Assembly: GCA_003517725.1 (NCBI GenBank)
Contig: DOZZ01000062.1
Location: 9,552-28,767 of the forward strand
DNA from: Bryobacterales bacterium
GTDB lineage: Bacteria > Acidobacteriota > Terriglobia > Bryobacterales > Bryobacteraceae
DNA length: 19,216 nucleotides
Reading direction: 5' to 3'
The notes below the pieces were generated by a model. It made no database searches. It saw nothing but the letters and a program-made list of their open reading frames with translations, and had not been told where the DNA came from. Position 1 is the first letter of the stretch. Each line of letters opens with the position of its first letter. Shown here piece by piece: positions 7,856-16,277 of the stretch. Position numbers and translations under genes: made by a program.

Positions 7856-9232
7856 TCAGACGCCGGTCAGGATCTGGCGCATGCGGGATAACAGGATGTA
7901 AGCGTCCAGCGAGACCGAAAGGTGCTTGGTGTAGTACAGGTCGTACTCAAGCGCGGTCAAGGCATCGGGAGCGGTGCGCCGCAGGGCGTTGATCTGGCTC
8001 CAGCCGGTCAGTCCCGGCTTCACCATCTGGCGCTGCGGATAGAACGGCACGTAGCGCGAAACTTCCGCCGCAAACTCGGGACGGTCCGGCGTGGGCCCCA
8101 CCAGCGCCAGCTCGCCGCGCAGCACGTTGAACAGCAGCGGCAGACGATCCAGGTGAAAGCGATTTAAGAAACGTCCAACGGCGGTCATGGGCCGGCTGAA
8201 ACCTTCGACGCCGTCGACTTGCCGCCAGATGCGGAAGCGGTTGATCGAAAACGGCACGGCGTGCTGCCCCAGGCGCGTCTCGACGATCAGCGCGGGACCG
8301 CGTGACGAGAGCTTCACGGCCAGGCCGATCAGCAGCATCAACGGCAGCGTCGCGATAATGCTAATCAGCGCCACCACGTTGGTGTAGATCGACTGCATCG
8401 CCATGCTGCCGGGGCGCGAGACTAAGCCGCGGTCGAAAATAAACTGCGAGGGCCGGAAATCGCGCGAGCAGAAACGGCCGCAGACGCGTTCGTAGGTGGC
8501 GGCTGCGTCTTCGATCGGGAAGCCGTCGCGGCTCAGATCGAGCAGCACGTCCATGGGCAGTTGATGGCGTCGGTCCATCATGCCCGCCACGATGCGGGAG
8601 GCGCGCGTCTCGGCCAGCGCGCGCGACACGTCCGCCGGCGTGCCCAGATGCCGGCCCAACGCCTCGCAGGCGTGCGGAGCGGGCTCCGGCGCCAGATAGC
8701 CAACCACGCGGAAGCCGGATTCAGGCTGCTGCGCCATGCGCTCGGCGATCTCGCACACCACGCCGTCCGAGCCCAGAAACAAGATGCCTTCGCTGTCCAT
8801 GCGCCGGAACAGCACGGAGCCGTAAAACAGGCGCCAGGTGAACACCGCCGCAAAGCAAGCCGCCACGCCCGACATCATAAAAATGCGCGGCAGATGCAAG
8901 CCGTACCCGCCCCGCGAGATGGTCTTGATGGAGTACGACAGCATGCCCTGAATGATCAGCGTGATACCGAAGACGCTGAATAACTGCATGGCGAGGCTGA
9001 CGCGCGAGGTGACTCGCAATTGAGTGTACAAGCCCGACAGGTACAGGCCGAGCACCACGCTCACCACCACCACCAAAATGCGCTCCAAGCCGTCGTAGTT
9101 GACCAGAAAATCCAGATCGCCGCGGCCGTAATAGCCCCAGGAAACGCCCAGGAACACGGCCAGCACCAGCGCCAGATCGGCCAGCAACAGCAGGGCGATG
9201 CGGCGGTCCCAGATGTGAGTTAGCGCGCGCAC
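7856..9232 (-). CDS. Polyprenyl glycosylphosphotransferase (WbaP/WcaJ-type) with atypical catalytic dyad
   Basis: A 458-aa membrane protein with the architecture of enzymes that load a sugar-1-phosphate onto undecaprenyl phosphate. There are about four N-terminal helices (10-135), a nucleotide-fold-like central region (about 148-270, ILFLGSDGVVC), a further helix at about 285-307, and the C-terminal catalytic domain. That domain shows KLSSRGPAL, NVLRGELALVGPTPDRPE and KPGLTGWSQ (405-413). The usual 'LDELPQL' reads LDRLPLL here, so the Glu of the catalytic Asp-Glu dyad is Arg363, and the usual KFRSM is RFRIW. The protein may therefore be altered in chemistry or inactive. The GTG start lies 3 nt after the stop of the upstream transferase gene. 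The family is sure; activity and sugar specificity are not. Confidence 0.88.
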   Translation of the reverse strand: MRALTHIWDRRIALLLLADLALVLAVFLGVSWGYYGRGDLDFLVNYDGLERILVVVVSVVLGLYLSGLYTQLRVTSRVSLAMQLFSVFGITLIIQGMLSYSIKTISRGGYGLHLPRIFMMSGVAACFAAVFTWRLFYGSVLFRRMDSEGILFLGSDGVVCEIAERMAQQPESGFRVVGYLAPEPAPHACEALGRHLGTPADVSRALAETRASRIVAGMMDRRHQLPMDVLLDLSRDGFPIEDAAATYERVCGRFCSRDFRPSQFIFDRGLVSRPGSMAMQSIYTNVVALISIIATLPLMLLIGLAVKLSSRGPALIVETRLGQHAVPFSINRFRIWRQVDGVEGFSRPMTAVGRFLNRFHLDRLPLLFNVLRGELALVGPTPDRPEFAAEVSRYVPFYPQRQMVKPGLTGWSQINALRRTAPDALTALEYDLYYTKHLSVSLDAYILLSRMRQILTGV

Positions 9233-9235
9233 TCT

Positions 9236-10699
9236 TTAGCTGCCGCTGCGGAATGCGGTCAAGGCCGGCGTGCCGGGGGCCGCTTCAGGCGTCAGTAACG
9301 CCAGCTGATCAAGCCGCGGGCGCAGGCAGTTGTGCAGCACGTCAAGGAACGGACCGATGCCGCTGGCCACCAGGAGGTCACCCATATTGCCGCGCAGTTC
9401 CAGGTAGCCCTGGCCGGCCAGCGGCACGCGCAAATACCAGGTCAGCGCCTCGGCCGGCACGGGTTTGCCGACGAAAGCCTGGCCCGAATCGAGCAGCATG
9501 CGCACGCAGTGGAAGCCCAGGCGCTCGCTGGCCGTGCACGCCACCTGCCAGCAGCCCTCGGGCGTGGCGGCCGCGCGGATCGAATTCTCCACCGCGTGCA
9601 TGTCCAATTGGTGCTTCAGATTGCGCTGGAATTCGCCGCTGAACAGCAGTTGGCCGGCCACCGAGAACTCGGCATACCCCAGATACTGGATACCGAGCCA
9701 GACCACCAGGCCGAAGGTCAGCGCGATCAGCCCCGTCCAGCGGCTACTGTGAACCTCCGTCTCAAGCAGCGCGAAGGCCGCCACCAACGCGCTGAGCGCG
9801 TAGAATGCCAGTGCCGCGCGCCGCGGCGACATGCCGCGGTCGAGCAGCTTATGGTGTATGTGCCCGCGATCGGCCGAGAACACCGACTGCCGCCGCAGCA
9901 GGCGCCGGGCAATGGCCAGCGACGTATCGAGCAGCGGAATCGAGAGCGCCATGAGCGGCGCCACCATGCCCAGCAGCGTGGCCGATTCCTGGCCCCAGAT
10001 CACGCCATAGCAGCCCAGCAGGAACCCGATCAGCAGGCTGCCCGAATCGCCCAGAAAAATGGTGGCGGGGTGGAAGTTGTAGCACAGAAAGCCCAGCAGG
10101 CAGGCCGCCAGCGGCAGCGTAGCCAGCATCAGCGGCGTGTTGCCGTGCAGCAGCGCCGCCACGAAAATGGTGATCGTGCTGAACAGGCCCAATCCGCCGG
10201 CCAGTCCATCCATGCCGTCCACCAGGTTGAAAGCATTGGTGCACGCCAGCAGCCAGAACACCGTCAGGGGCAGACTGACCCAGCCGCTAAAGGGCAGATC
10301 CGCGGGCAAAAATGCCAAGCCCGCCAGCCGCACTCCGGCCCAATATGCCAGTCCCGCCGCGCCGATTTGGCCAATCAGTTTCTGCCAGGGCTTCAGACCC
10401 AGCAGGTCGTCGATCAGGCCCGTCGCAAAGATCAGGGCCGCGGCAGGCGCCAGACGCACCACCAGTCCCAGATTCGGCTGCAGCAGCAACCGCACGTGGC
10501 CCGGAAGCAGCAAGTAGGCCCCCAGGTAGGCGCAAGCCAGCGCCACGCCGCCCACCCGCGGGATCGGATATTTATGGATTTTACGGCCCTGGTCCGGTGC
10601 GTCCACCACGCCGTAGGAGCGGAATACGTCGCGAAAGATCGGCGTCAGTACCAGCGAGAGGGCAAAGGCGATCGCCCCTAACCAGAACAGTGGTTCCAT
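9236..10699 (-). CDS. WecA/TagO-like undecaprenyl-phosphate HexNAc-1-phosphate transferase with C-terminal extension
   Basis: A 487-aa polytopic membrane enzyme of the polyprenyl-phosphate N-acetylhexosamine-1-phosphate transferase family, which starts O-antigen, teichoic-acid-like or exopolysaccharide synthesis. Motifs in order are GRKIHKYPIPRVGG (38-51), LIDDLLG with Asp97-Asp98, NAFNLVDGMDGLAGG (155-169), FLGDSGSLLIGF (Asp218) and DRGHIHHKLLDRG (277-289). The HIHH loop favours WecA/TagO over MraY. Typical members end near residue 345; this one adds about 140 soluble residues. ATG 10699 follows a good promoter at 10726-10754, giving a leader of about 20 nt. It is the first gene of a three-gene operon with the glycosylphosphotransferase 3 nt downstream. 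The exact HexNAc substrate is unknown. Confidence 0.92.
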   Translation of the reverse strand: MEPLFWLGAIAFALSLVLTPIFRDVFRSYGVVDAPDQGRKIHKYPIPRVGGVALACAYLGAYLLLPGHVRLLLQPNLGLVVRLAPAAALIFATGLIDDLLGLKPWQKLIGQIGAAGLAYWAGVRLAGLAFLPADLPFSGWVSLPLTVFWLLACTNAFNLVDGMDGLAGGLGLFSTITIFVAALLHGNTPLMLATLPLAACLLGFLCYNFHPATIFLGDSGSLLIGFLLGCYGVIWGQESATLLGMVAPLMALSIPLLDTSLAIARRLLRRQSVFSADRGHIHHKLLDRGMSPRRAALAFYALSALVAAFALLETEVHSSRWTGLIALTFGLVVWLGIQYLGYAEFSVAGQLLFSGEFQRNLKHQLDMHAVENSIRAAATPEGCWQVACTASERLGFHCVRMLLDSGQAFVGKPVPAEALTWYLRVPLAGQGYLELRGNMGDLLVASGIGPFLDVLHNCLRPRLDQLALLTPEAAPGTPALTAFRSGS

Positions 10700-10725
10700 A
10701 AAGTCCCGTAAACGGCCAACTTACG

Positions 10726-10754
10726 AGTATAGTGAAGGCCGCGCGCCGCGACAA
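10726..10754 (-). promoter_or_regulatory. Sigma-70-type promoter of the polysaccharide-initiation operon
   Basis: Read on the minus strand, TTGTCG (10754-10749) is followed by exactly 17 nt and then TATACT (10731-10726). These match four of six and five of six positions of the -35 and -10 consensus. Transcription would begin near 10719, about 20 nt before the ATG at 10699. The site lies in the 130-nt gap between this operon and the divergent glutaryl-CoA dehydrogenase gene. For the plus-strand gene I see only a good Shine-Dalgarno, not a clear promoter. Confidence 0.6.
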
Positions 10755-10829
10755 TCGGCAGAGGTACCGAGCCGTCCAAAAACGCGCTGATAAGCTTGGC
10801 ACATAGGAAAGCCCAAAGGAAGCCCAGCC

Positions 10830-12002
10830 ATGTTGAGTTCTTTTCGCGGCGTCGACTATTTTTTGATCGATTCCATGTTCGACGAGCAGGAGCTGCTGGT
10901 GCGCCACACCGCCCGCCATTTCGTCGACGCCGAGGTGCTTCCCGTCATCACGGCCTGCTACCGCGAGGGGCGTTTTCCGGCGGAAATCATCCCCGAGCTC
11001 GGCCGGTTGGGCTTTCTCGGCGCGAGCCTCGAGGGCTATGGCTGCGCCGGCATGAGCCACGTCGAGTACGGCCTGATTATGCAGGAGTTGGAGCGCGGCG
11101 ACTCGGGCCTGCGCAGTTTCGTGAGCGTGCAGGGCGCGCTGGTGATGTACCCCATCCACCGCTACGGTTCGGAGCAGCAGAAGCAGCGGTGGCTGCCGCG
11201 GCTGCAAGCCGGCCAGGCCATTGGCTGCTTCGGGCTGACGGAACCTGATTTCGGCTCGAATCCAGCGGGCATGCGAGCCACCGCCGTGCGCGACGGGGCG
11301 GATTGGATTCTGAACGGCGAGAAGACCTGGATCACCAACGGCAGCGTGGCCGACGTGGCCGTCGTGTGGGCGCGCGCCGAAGACGGCATTCGTGGCTTCC
11401 TGGTCGAAAAAGGCACGCCGGGGTTCAGCAGCTCCGATATCCACGGCAAATGGTCGATGCGCGCCTCGGTCACGTCGAGCCTGGCGTTGCATGACTGCCG
11501 TTTGCCAGAGAGCGCCGCGCTGCCCGGCGTCAAAGGCCTGAAAGGCCCGCTGAGCTGCCTTTCGCAGGCGCGCTACGGCATTGGCTGGGGCGTGCTCGGC
11601 GCGGCCATGGATTGCTATGAAACGGCGCGCCAGTACACGTTGTTGCGCAAACAGTTCGACGACCGCCCGCTGGCCTCGCACCAGCTGGTGCAGGAGAAAC
11701 TGGCGTGGATGATCACCGAAATCACCAAGGCGCAATTACTCGCCCTGCACGCCGGCCGTTTGAAGGACCGCGGCAAGCTCGACCCGGCGCACGTCTCCAT
11801 GCTGAAGCGCAACAACGCCACCATCGCGCTCGATTGCGCGCGTCTCAGCCGCGATCTGCTGGGGGCCAACGGCATCACCGAGGAATATCCTATAATGCGG
11901 CACTTGTGCAATCTCGAAACCGTCAAGACGTATGAGGGAACCGACCATATCCACGCCCTCGTCATCGGCGAACGAGTCACCGGAGTCGCCGCCTACCGCT
12001 GA
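10830..12002 (+). CDS. gcdH: Glutaryl-CoA dehydrogenase (acyl-CoA dehydrogenase family)
   Basis: A 390-aa flavoenzyme. Glutaryl-CoA dehydrogenases oxidise and decarboxylate glutaryl-CoA to crotonyl-CoA in lysine, tryptophan or aromatic degradation. The chain follows human GCDH closely: EGYGCAGMSHVEYG (68-81), CFGLTEPDFGSNP (133-145), KTWITNGSVAD, and ARYGIGWGVLGAA (247-259). The catalytic base is Glu369 in KTYEGTDHIH. Arg95 in DSGLRSFVSVQ matches the arginine (R138 of the human precursor) that binds the substrate's far carboxylate, which favours glutaryl-CoA over other acyl-CoAs. ATG 10830 has AAAGGAAG about 7 nt upstream. It leads a plus-strand operon. Its last 71 nt also encode the N-terminus of the next protein in another frame. 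No electron-transfer flavoprotein gene is present. Confidence 0.92.
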   Translation: MLSSFRGVDYFLIDSMFDEQELLVRHTARHFVDAEVLPVITACYREGRFPAEIIPELGRLGFLGASLEGYGCAGMSHVEYGLIMQELERGDSGLRSFVSVQGALVMYPIHRYGSEQQKQRWLPRLQAGQAIGCFGLTEPDFGSNPAGMRATAVRDGADWILNGEKTWITNGSVADVAVVWARAEDGIRGFLVEKGTPGFSSSDIHGKWSMRASVTSSLALHDCRLPESAALPGVKGLKGPLSCLSQARYGIGWGVLGAAMDCYETARQYTLLRKQFDDRPLASHQLVQEKLAWMITEITKAQLLALHAGRLKDRGKLDPAHVSMLKRNNATIALDCARLSRDLLGANGITEEYPIMRHLCNLETVKTYEGTDHIHALVIGERVTGVAAYR

Positions 12003-14031
12003 GCGCGCCACTCTGCTCTACGGACTGACCGTCTTATTCAGCGCCTTCCTGCTGTTCGAAGTGCAGCCGCTGATCGCCAAGATCATCCTGCCCTGGTTCG
12101 GCGGCTCGGCGGCCGTGTGGACCTCCTGCCTGCTGTTCTTCCAGATGGTGCTGCTGCTGGGCTACGCCTACGCGCACTGGCTCGCGTCCAAGGCGCCGCG
12201 CTCGCAGGTGCTGTGGCATGCGGCGCTGCTAGCCGCCAGCCTGCTACTGCTGCCCATCGTGCCCTCCCCATGGTGGAAGCCGGCCGGCGGCGACCTGCCG
12301 CTGCTGCGCATTCTGGGCCTGCTCGGCGCGACCGTCGGTCTGCCCTATTTCCTGCTCTCGGCCACCAGCCCGCTGCTGCAGTCGTGGTTCGCGCGCACCG
12401 GCCGCGGGGCGCTGCCGTATCGCTTTTTCGCGCTGTCTAACGCCGGTTCCATGGCCGCGCTGGTCAGCTATCCCATGCTGGTCGAGCCTTATATCAGCAG
12501 CACGCGGCAGGCTTATGTATGGTCCGCTGCCTACCTGCTGTTCGCGGTTCTGTGCGCCGTCGTGGCGTGGAGAACGCGGCGTACTCCACTGCTGGCCGCG
12601 CCCGCTATCCAGCGCGTCGCGCCGCGCCAGGCACTCGTCTGGATCGGCCTCGCAGCCGCCGCGTCCGCCCTGCTGATGGCCGTCACCAATCACCTGTCGC
12701 AGAATATCGCGGCCATCCCGTTTCTGTGGGTGCTGCCCCTCTCGCTCTACCTGCTCAGTTTCATCCTGTGCTTCGAAAGCTCGCGCTGGTATCGGCGGCC
12801 GATCTTTCTGGGCCTGTTCGCGGTGTCGCTCGGCTCGATGGCCTATTGCCTGGCGGGCACCGGCGTGGTGAGCAATCTGGCGGTGCTGATCGCGGTTTTC
12901 AGCGTCTCGCTGTTTGTCTGCTGCATGGTGTGCCACGGCGAACTGGCACGCCTCAAGCCCCCGGCCGGGCAGCTCACGGCGTTCTACCTGATGATCTCGA
13001 TTGGCGGCGCGCTGGGTGGATTGTTCGTCGCGGCCGTGGCGCCCGTGGTGTTCCCCGCCCTCTTCGAATTTCCAATCGCCATCGCGTTTACCGGCATGCT
13101 GGTGACGGCCGTGCTGTATCGCCGGCCCGAGACCGAATATTGGCGCGATCAGTGGAAGGTGCTGTGGCCCGCGGCCGCCGTGGGCAGCATCGCGCTCGCC
13201 GGATACCTGGCCTACAACACGCACGAAACCGTCAGCGGCGCCGAAGTGCTGGTCCGCAATTTCTATGGCGCGCTGCGCGTCACCGACTACGCCGCCAACG
13301 CGGACCAGGCCGCCACGCGCCAGCTAACCCACGGCACCATCAACCACGGCGAGCAGTTCACCGATGCGGCACTCCGCCGCCAGCCCGTCACCTACTACGC
13401 ACCCACCAGCGGCATCGGGCGCACACTGCTGGAGCTAGGCAAATACGGACCGCTGCGCATCGGCGTGGTAGGTCTGGGCGCCGGCACGCTGGCTGCGTAC
13501 GGCCGGCCGGGAGATTACATCCGCTACTACGAGATCAACCCGCTCGTGCCCGGCATTGCCTGGAACCAGTTCACCTATTTGCGCGATACTCCGGCCAGGG
13601 TCGAGATCGCGCTGGGCGACGCCCGCCTCTCGCTCGAGCGCGAAACCTCGCAGCAATTTGACGTGCTGGCCATCGACGCTTTCTCAAGCGACGCCATCCC
13701 GGTGCATCTGCTCACCCGCGAGGCGTTTCGAGTCTACTGGCGGCACCTGCGGCCCAACGGCGTGCTGGCCGTGCACGTCTCGAATAAGTATCTGGACCTG
13801 GCGCCCGTGGTGCGCGCCATCGCCGTCCACAGCGGCATGTGGGCGCGGCAAGTCACCAACGAGGCCGACACACGCAGCGACACGTTCGCCTCCGATTGGG
13901 TCATGGTGTACGCGCGGCCCGGTTTCGGCGATTTGCCATGGCTCAACGACCCGGTGGCGCAAATCGCGGTGATCCCAGGCCTGCGCGAGTGGACCGACGA
14001 CTACGGCAATCTGTGGCAGATCCTGCGCTAG
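11932..14031 (+). CDS. Fused polytopic membrane / spermidine-synthase-like protein
   Basis: A 699-aa protein with about a dozen hydrophobic helices (from about 27 to 430) joined to a C-terminal spermidine-synthase-like Rossmann domain (about 430-699). The latter has the nucleotide loop GLGAG (514-518), the ribose-binding acid Glu534 in RYYEINP, Asp563 in LGDARLS, and AIDAFSSDAIPVHL with Asp582 and Asp587 where true spermidine synthases carry the 'DSxDP' gate. This fused family is widespread, but its substrate is not established, and polyamine synthesis should not be assumed. The only ATG, GTG or TTG compatible with the first helix is ATG 11932, 71 nt inside gcdH. The resulting first 24 residues are Ser/Pro/Glu-rich and probably disordered. 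No clear Shine-Dalgarno is present, so translation may be coupled to gcdH. hpnH follows after 27 nt. Confidence 0.85.
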   Translation: MREPTISTPSSSANESPESPPTAERATLLYGLTVLFSAFLLFEVQPLIAKIILPWFGGSAAVWTSCLLFFQMVLLLGYAYAHWLASKAPRSQVLWHAALLAASLLLLPIVPSPWWKPAGGDLPLLRILGLLGATVGLPYFLLSATSPLLQSWFARTGRGALPYRFFALSNAGSMAALVSYPMLVEPYISSTRQAYVWSAAYLLFAVLCAVVAWRTRRTPLLAAPAIQRVAPRQALVWIGLAAAASALLMAVTNHLSQNIAAIPFLWVLPLSLYLLSFILCFESSRWYRRPIFLGLFAVSLGSMAYCLAGTGVVSNLAVLIAVFSVSLFVCCMVCHGELARLKPPAGQLTAFYLMISIGGALGGLFVAAVAPVVFPALFEFPIAIAFTGMLVTAVLYRRPETEYWRDQWKVLWPAAAVGSIALAGYLAYNTHETVSGAEVLVRNFYGALRVTDYAANADQAATRQLTHGTINHGEQFTDAALRRQPVTYYAPTSGIGRTLLELGKYGPLRIGVVGLGAGTLAAYGRPGDYIRYYEINPLVPGIAWNQFTYLRDTPARVEIALGDARLSLERETSQQFDVLAIDAFSSDAIPVHLLTREAFRVYWRHLRPNGVLAVHVSNKYLDLAPVVRAIAVHSGMWARQVTNEADTRSDTFASDWVMVYARPGFGDLPWLNDPVAQIAVIPGLREWTDDYGNLWQILR

Positions 14032-14058
14032 GCTTTGTTACCATGAAAGCTAAACTCC

Positions 14059-15164
<1,106 letters not shown>

Positions 15165-15168
<4 letters not shown>

Positions 15169-15563
15169 ACCCCGACTCGCTGGAATTGGCTCCCGGCACG
15201 GAGCACCAGAAGTTCGAAGGCTGGGTACCACCGTTGGCCAGCGAAGCCGAAACGCGCGATGCGCTAGAAAAGGCCTTCGACTACCGCGGCGACATCACCA
15301 TCACGCGTAAAGACGGATCGACCGTTGAGGGCTATCTGTTCGACCGCCGGCGCGGCGCGGGCTTAGAAGATTCCGTAGTGCGCCTGCTGCCTCGCGACAG
15401 CGATCAGAAGGTGACCATCGCCTACTCCGATATCGCCGCGCTGGCTTTTACCGGCCGCGACACGGCCGCCGGTAAAAGCTGGGAAGCCTGGGTCCGCAAG
15501 TACAAAGAAAAGCGCGCGGCGGGCGAAACCGGCATTCACATAGCCCCCGAAGCGCTGGATTAG
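15165..15563 (+). CDS. Small hypothetical protein coupled to hpnH
   Basis: A 132-aa protein, unrecognised. It starts at TTG 15165 inside the hpnH stop (TTGA), a 4-nt overlap that strongly suggests translational coupling; no in-frame ATG precedes the compact region. From about residue 38 the chain reads as beta strands: YRGDITITRKDGSTVEGYLF, then VVRLLPRD, KVTIAYSDIAALAF. The pattern resembles a small SH3- or Sm-like barrel. A charged helix follows (SWEAWVRKYKEKRAAGE). It has no signal peptide or membrane helix, so it is probably cytosolic. Its position makes it a candidate accessory factor for HpnH, but this is inference only. GC content and codon use match the genes upstream and differ from the islet that begins right after it. 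Confidence 0.7.
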
Positions 15564-15568
15564 TTTCG

Positions 15569-15584
15569 GCATGTGGGTACATGC
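15569..15584. promoter_or_regulatory. Operator-like palindrome before the islet operon
   Basis: GCATGT-GGGT-ACATGC is a perfect 6-bp inverted repeat with a 4-nt centre, followed at once by TATTTT, which could serve as a -10 element. It lies 22 nt before ATG 15606. Antitoxin operons are often controlled by such a palindrome overlapping the promoter, so it may be the self-regulation site of the antitoxin-like gene downstream. A weak hairpin is the alternative. No convincing -35 is visible. Confidence 0.35.
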
Positions 15585-15605
15585 TATTTTCAAGTCAACA
15601 CGGGA

Positions 15606-15968
15606 ATGAAAAATTCCTACCAAAATCGACTTGGCGAGGGCGCCTCAACTCGCGCCTATGCCCTTGAGGACGCTCTGTCAAAAGATCTGGCGAGTGTCGC
15701 TCAGGTTCGCCACGTCCTCACTCACCAACTAGCCCGATCACTTCTTGTGTGGATCGCGTTGGACGATTGCGGCTCCGACGTCCGAAAGCGTATTTACCAA
15801 AAAGAACTTGAACTGATTTCAGAATTTCCGGATGTGGAGTTTGATTTCAATCTTGTCCCGGCGCTGGGTCGCGATGCAGGGCAGATCGCCACTGACGCTC
15901 ATGTCGTCTATTCGCGCATGATGCACAACAGTGAGGCGCAGCTCCGATCCGTAAGGCGTGCAATGTGA
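15606..15968 (+). CDS. Hypothetical protein, first gene of a toxin-antitoxin-like pair
   Basis: A 120-aa soluble protein of a family I cannot name. The core reads as strand (RSLLVWIALDD), helix (DVRKRIYQKELELISEFP), strand (DVEFDFNLVPALGR), then a Tyr-containing end (AHVVYSRMM). It lacks RelE/HigB, PIN or HEPN signatures that I can see. ATG 15606 is preferred; a GTG at 15573 is in frame but lies inside the palindrome. No good Shine-Dalgarno is seen. Its stop overlaps the next start by one base (ATGTGATG), the arrangement of co-translated pairs. Base composition is visibly less GC-rich than on either side, with many A/T-ending codons, which suggests acquisition by transfer. Being upstream of an antitoxin-like gene makes it a toxin candidate by position only. 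Confidence 0.65.
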   Translation: MKNSYQNRLGEGASTRAYALEDALSKDLASVAQVRHVLTHQLARSLLVWIALDDCGSDVRKRIYQKELELISEFPDVEFDFNLVPALGRDAGQIATDAHVVYSRMMHNSEAQLRSVRRAM

Positions 15969-16189
15969 TGAGCAAAAAACATATGGGTTCCGGCATTGAT
16001 GAATTCCTCAAGCAGGAGGGCATCTTCGAAGATGCGCAAACTCAAGCCATCAAAGAGATCGCAGCGTGGCAAGTAGCCCAAGACGTAGCGAAAAAGATGA
16101 TGTCGAAACTTTGCACGGCGCATGAAAACCAAACTTCCAGCTTGCAGCTTTTGCCACAAAAGCGAAGACGCAGTTGCGCATCTGTTTAG
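15968..16189 (+). CDS. Antitoxin-like XRE-family protein truncated by frameshift before its HTH
   Basis: A 73-aa product. Residues 1-42 follow the N-terminal pattern of HigA-like XRE antitoxins: MSKKHMGSGIDEFLKQEG, then AIKEIAAWQVAQDVAKK. In that family the chain continues with a helix-turn-helix of the type 'SKTxxAxRMxTSR'. Here, after MMSK, the frame runs into an unrelated Cys/Gln/Arg-rich tail and stops. The shifted frame (+1) reads FARRMKT at the expected place (about 16107-16130), so the helix-turn-helix seems to have been broken by a small deletion or recombination. The start is ATG 15968, overlapping the stop of the upstream gene; a GTG at 15965 is an alternative. It overlaps the zinc-finger gene by 68 nt in another frame. 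DNA binding is probably lost. Confidence 0.5.
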   Translation: MSKKHMGSGIDEFLKQEGIFEDAQTQAIKEIAAWQVAQDVAKKMMSKLCTAHENQTSSLQLLPQKRRRSCASV

Positions 16190-16277
16190 CTCGCCGGAAG
16201 ATTATGTTCCGCGCGCTTACATCTGCAACGAATGCGTCGCTATTTGCTGTAGGGCTTTAACCACACAGAAGACATAA
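16122..16277 (+). CDS. Stand-alone ClpX-type C4 zinc-finger protein
   Basis: A 51-aa protein. Cys8 and Cys11 (PACSFCHKSED) and Cys35 and Cys38 (YICNECVAIC) reproduce the zinc-binding module at the N-terminus of the ClpX unfoldase (CSFC...YICDEC), with 23 residues between the pairs instead of about 18. The AAA+ part is absent. In ClpX this domain dimerises and binds adaptors and substrates, so a free copy could interfere with or redirect ClpXP, or simply bind protein or nucleic acid; no role is proven. The ATG falls inside what looks like the remnant of the upstream antitoxin's helix-turn-helix (RRMKT), so its first residues may be borrowed. No clear Shine-Dalgarno is seen. It ends 12 nt from the convergent TPR gene. 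Confidence 0.6.
   Translation: MKTKLPACSFCHKSEDAVAHLFSSPEDYVPRAYICNECVAICCRALTTQKT

Noticed and set aside
9332..10681. A 449-codon plus-strand open frame opposite the WecA-like gene
   Set aside because: Its composition (Gln, Arg and His dominated, no hydrophobic core) is typical of the antisense of a membrane-protein gene, and the opposite strand has all family motifs.
10581..11735. A 384-codon minus-strand open frame opposite gcdH, spanning the promoter gap
   Set aside because: It runs antisense through a clear glutaryl-CoA dehydrogenase and across the divergent promoter, and shows no recognisable domain.
12244..13224. A 326-codon minus-strand frame opposite the fused membrane protein
   Set aside because: Low-complexity His/Gln/Arg/Glu composition; it is a shadow of transmembrane codons.
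16086..16102. AAAAAG in the antitoxin-like gene as a programmed -1 frameshift site
   Set aside because: The zinc-finger frame is +1, not -1, relative to the antitoxin frame, and the heptamer is not the classical A-AAA-AAG.
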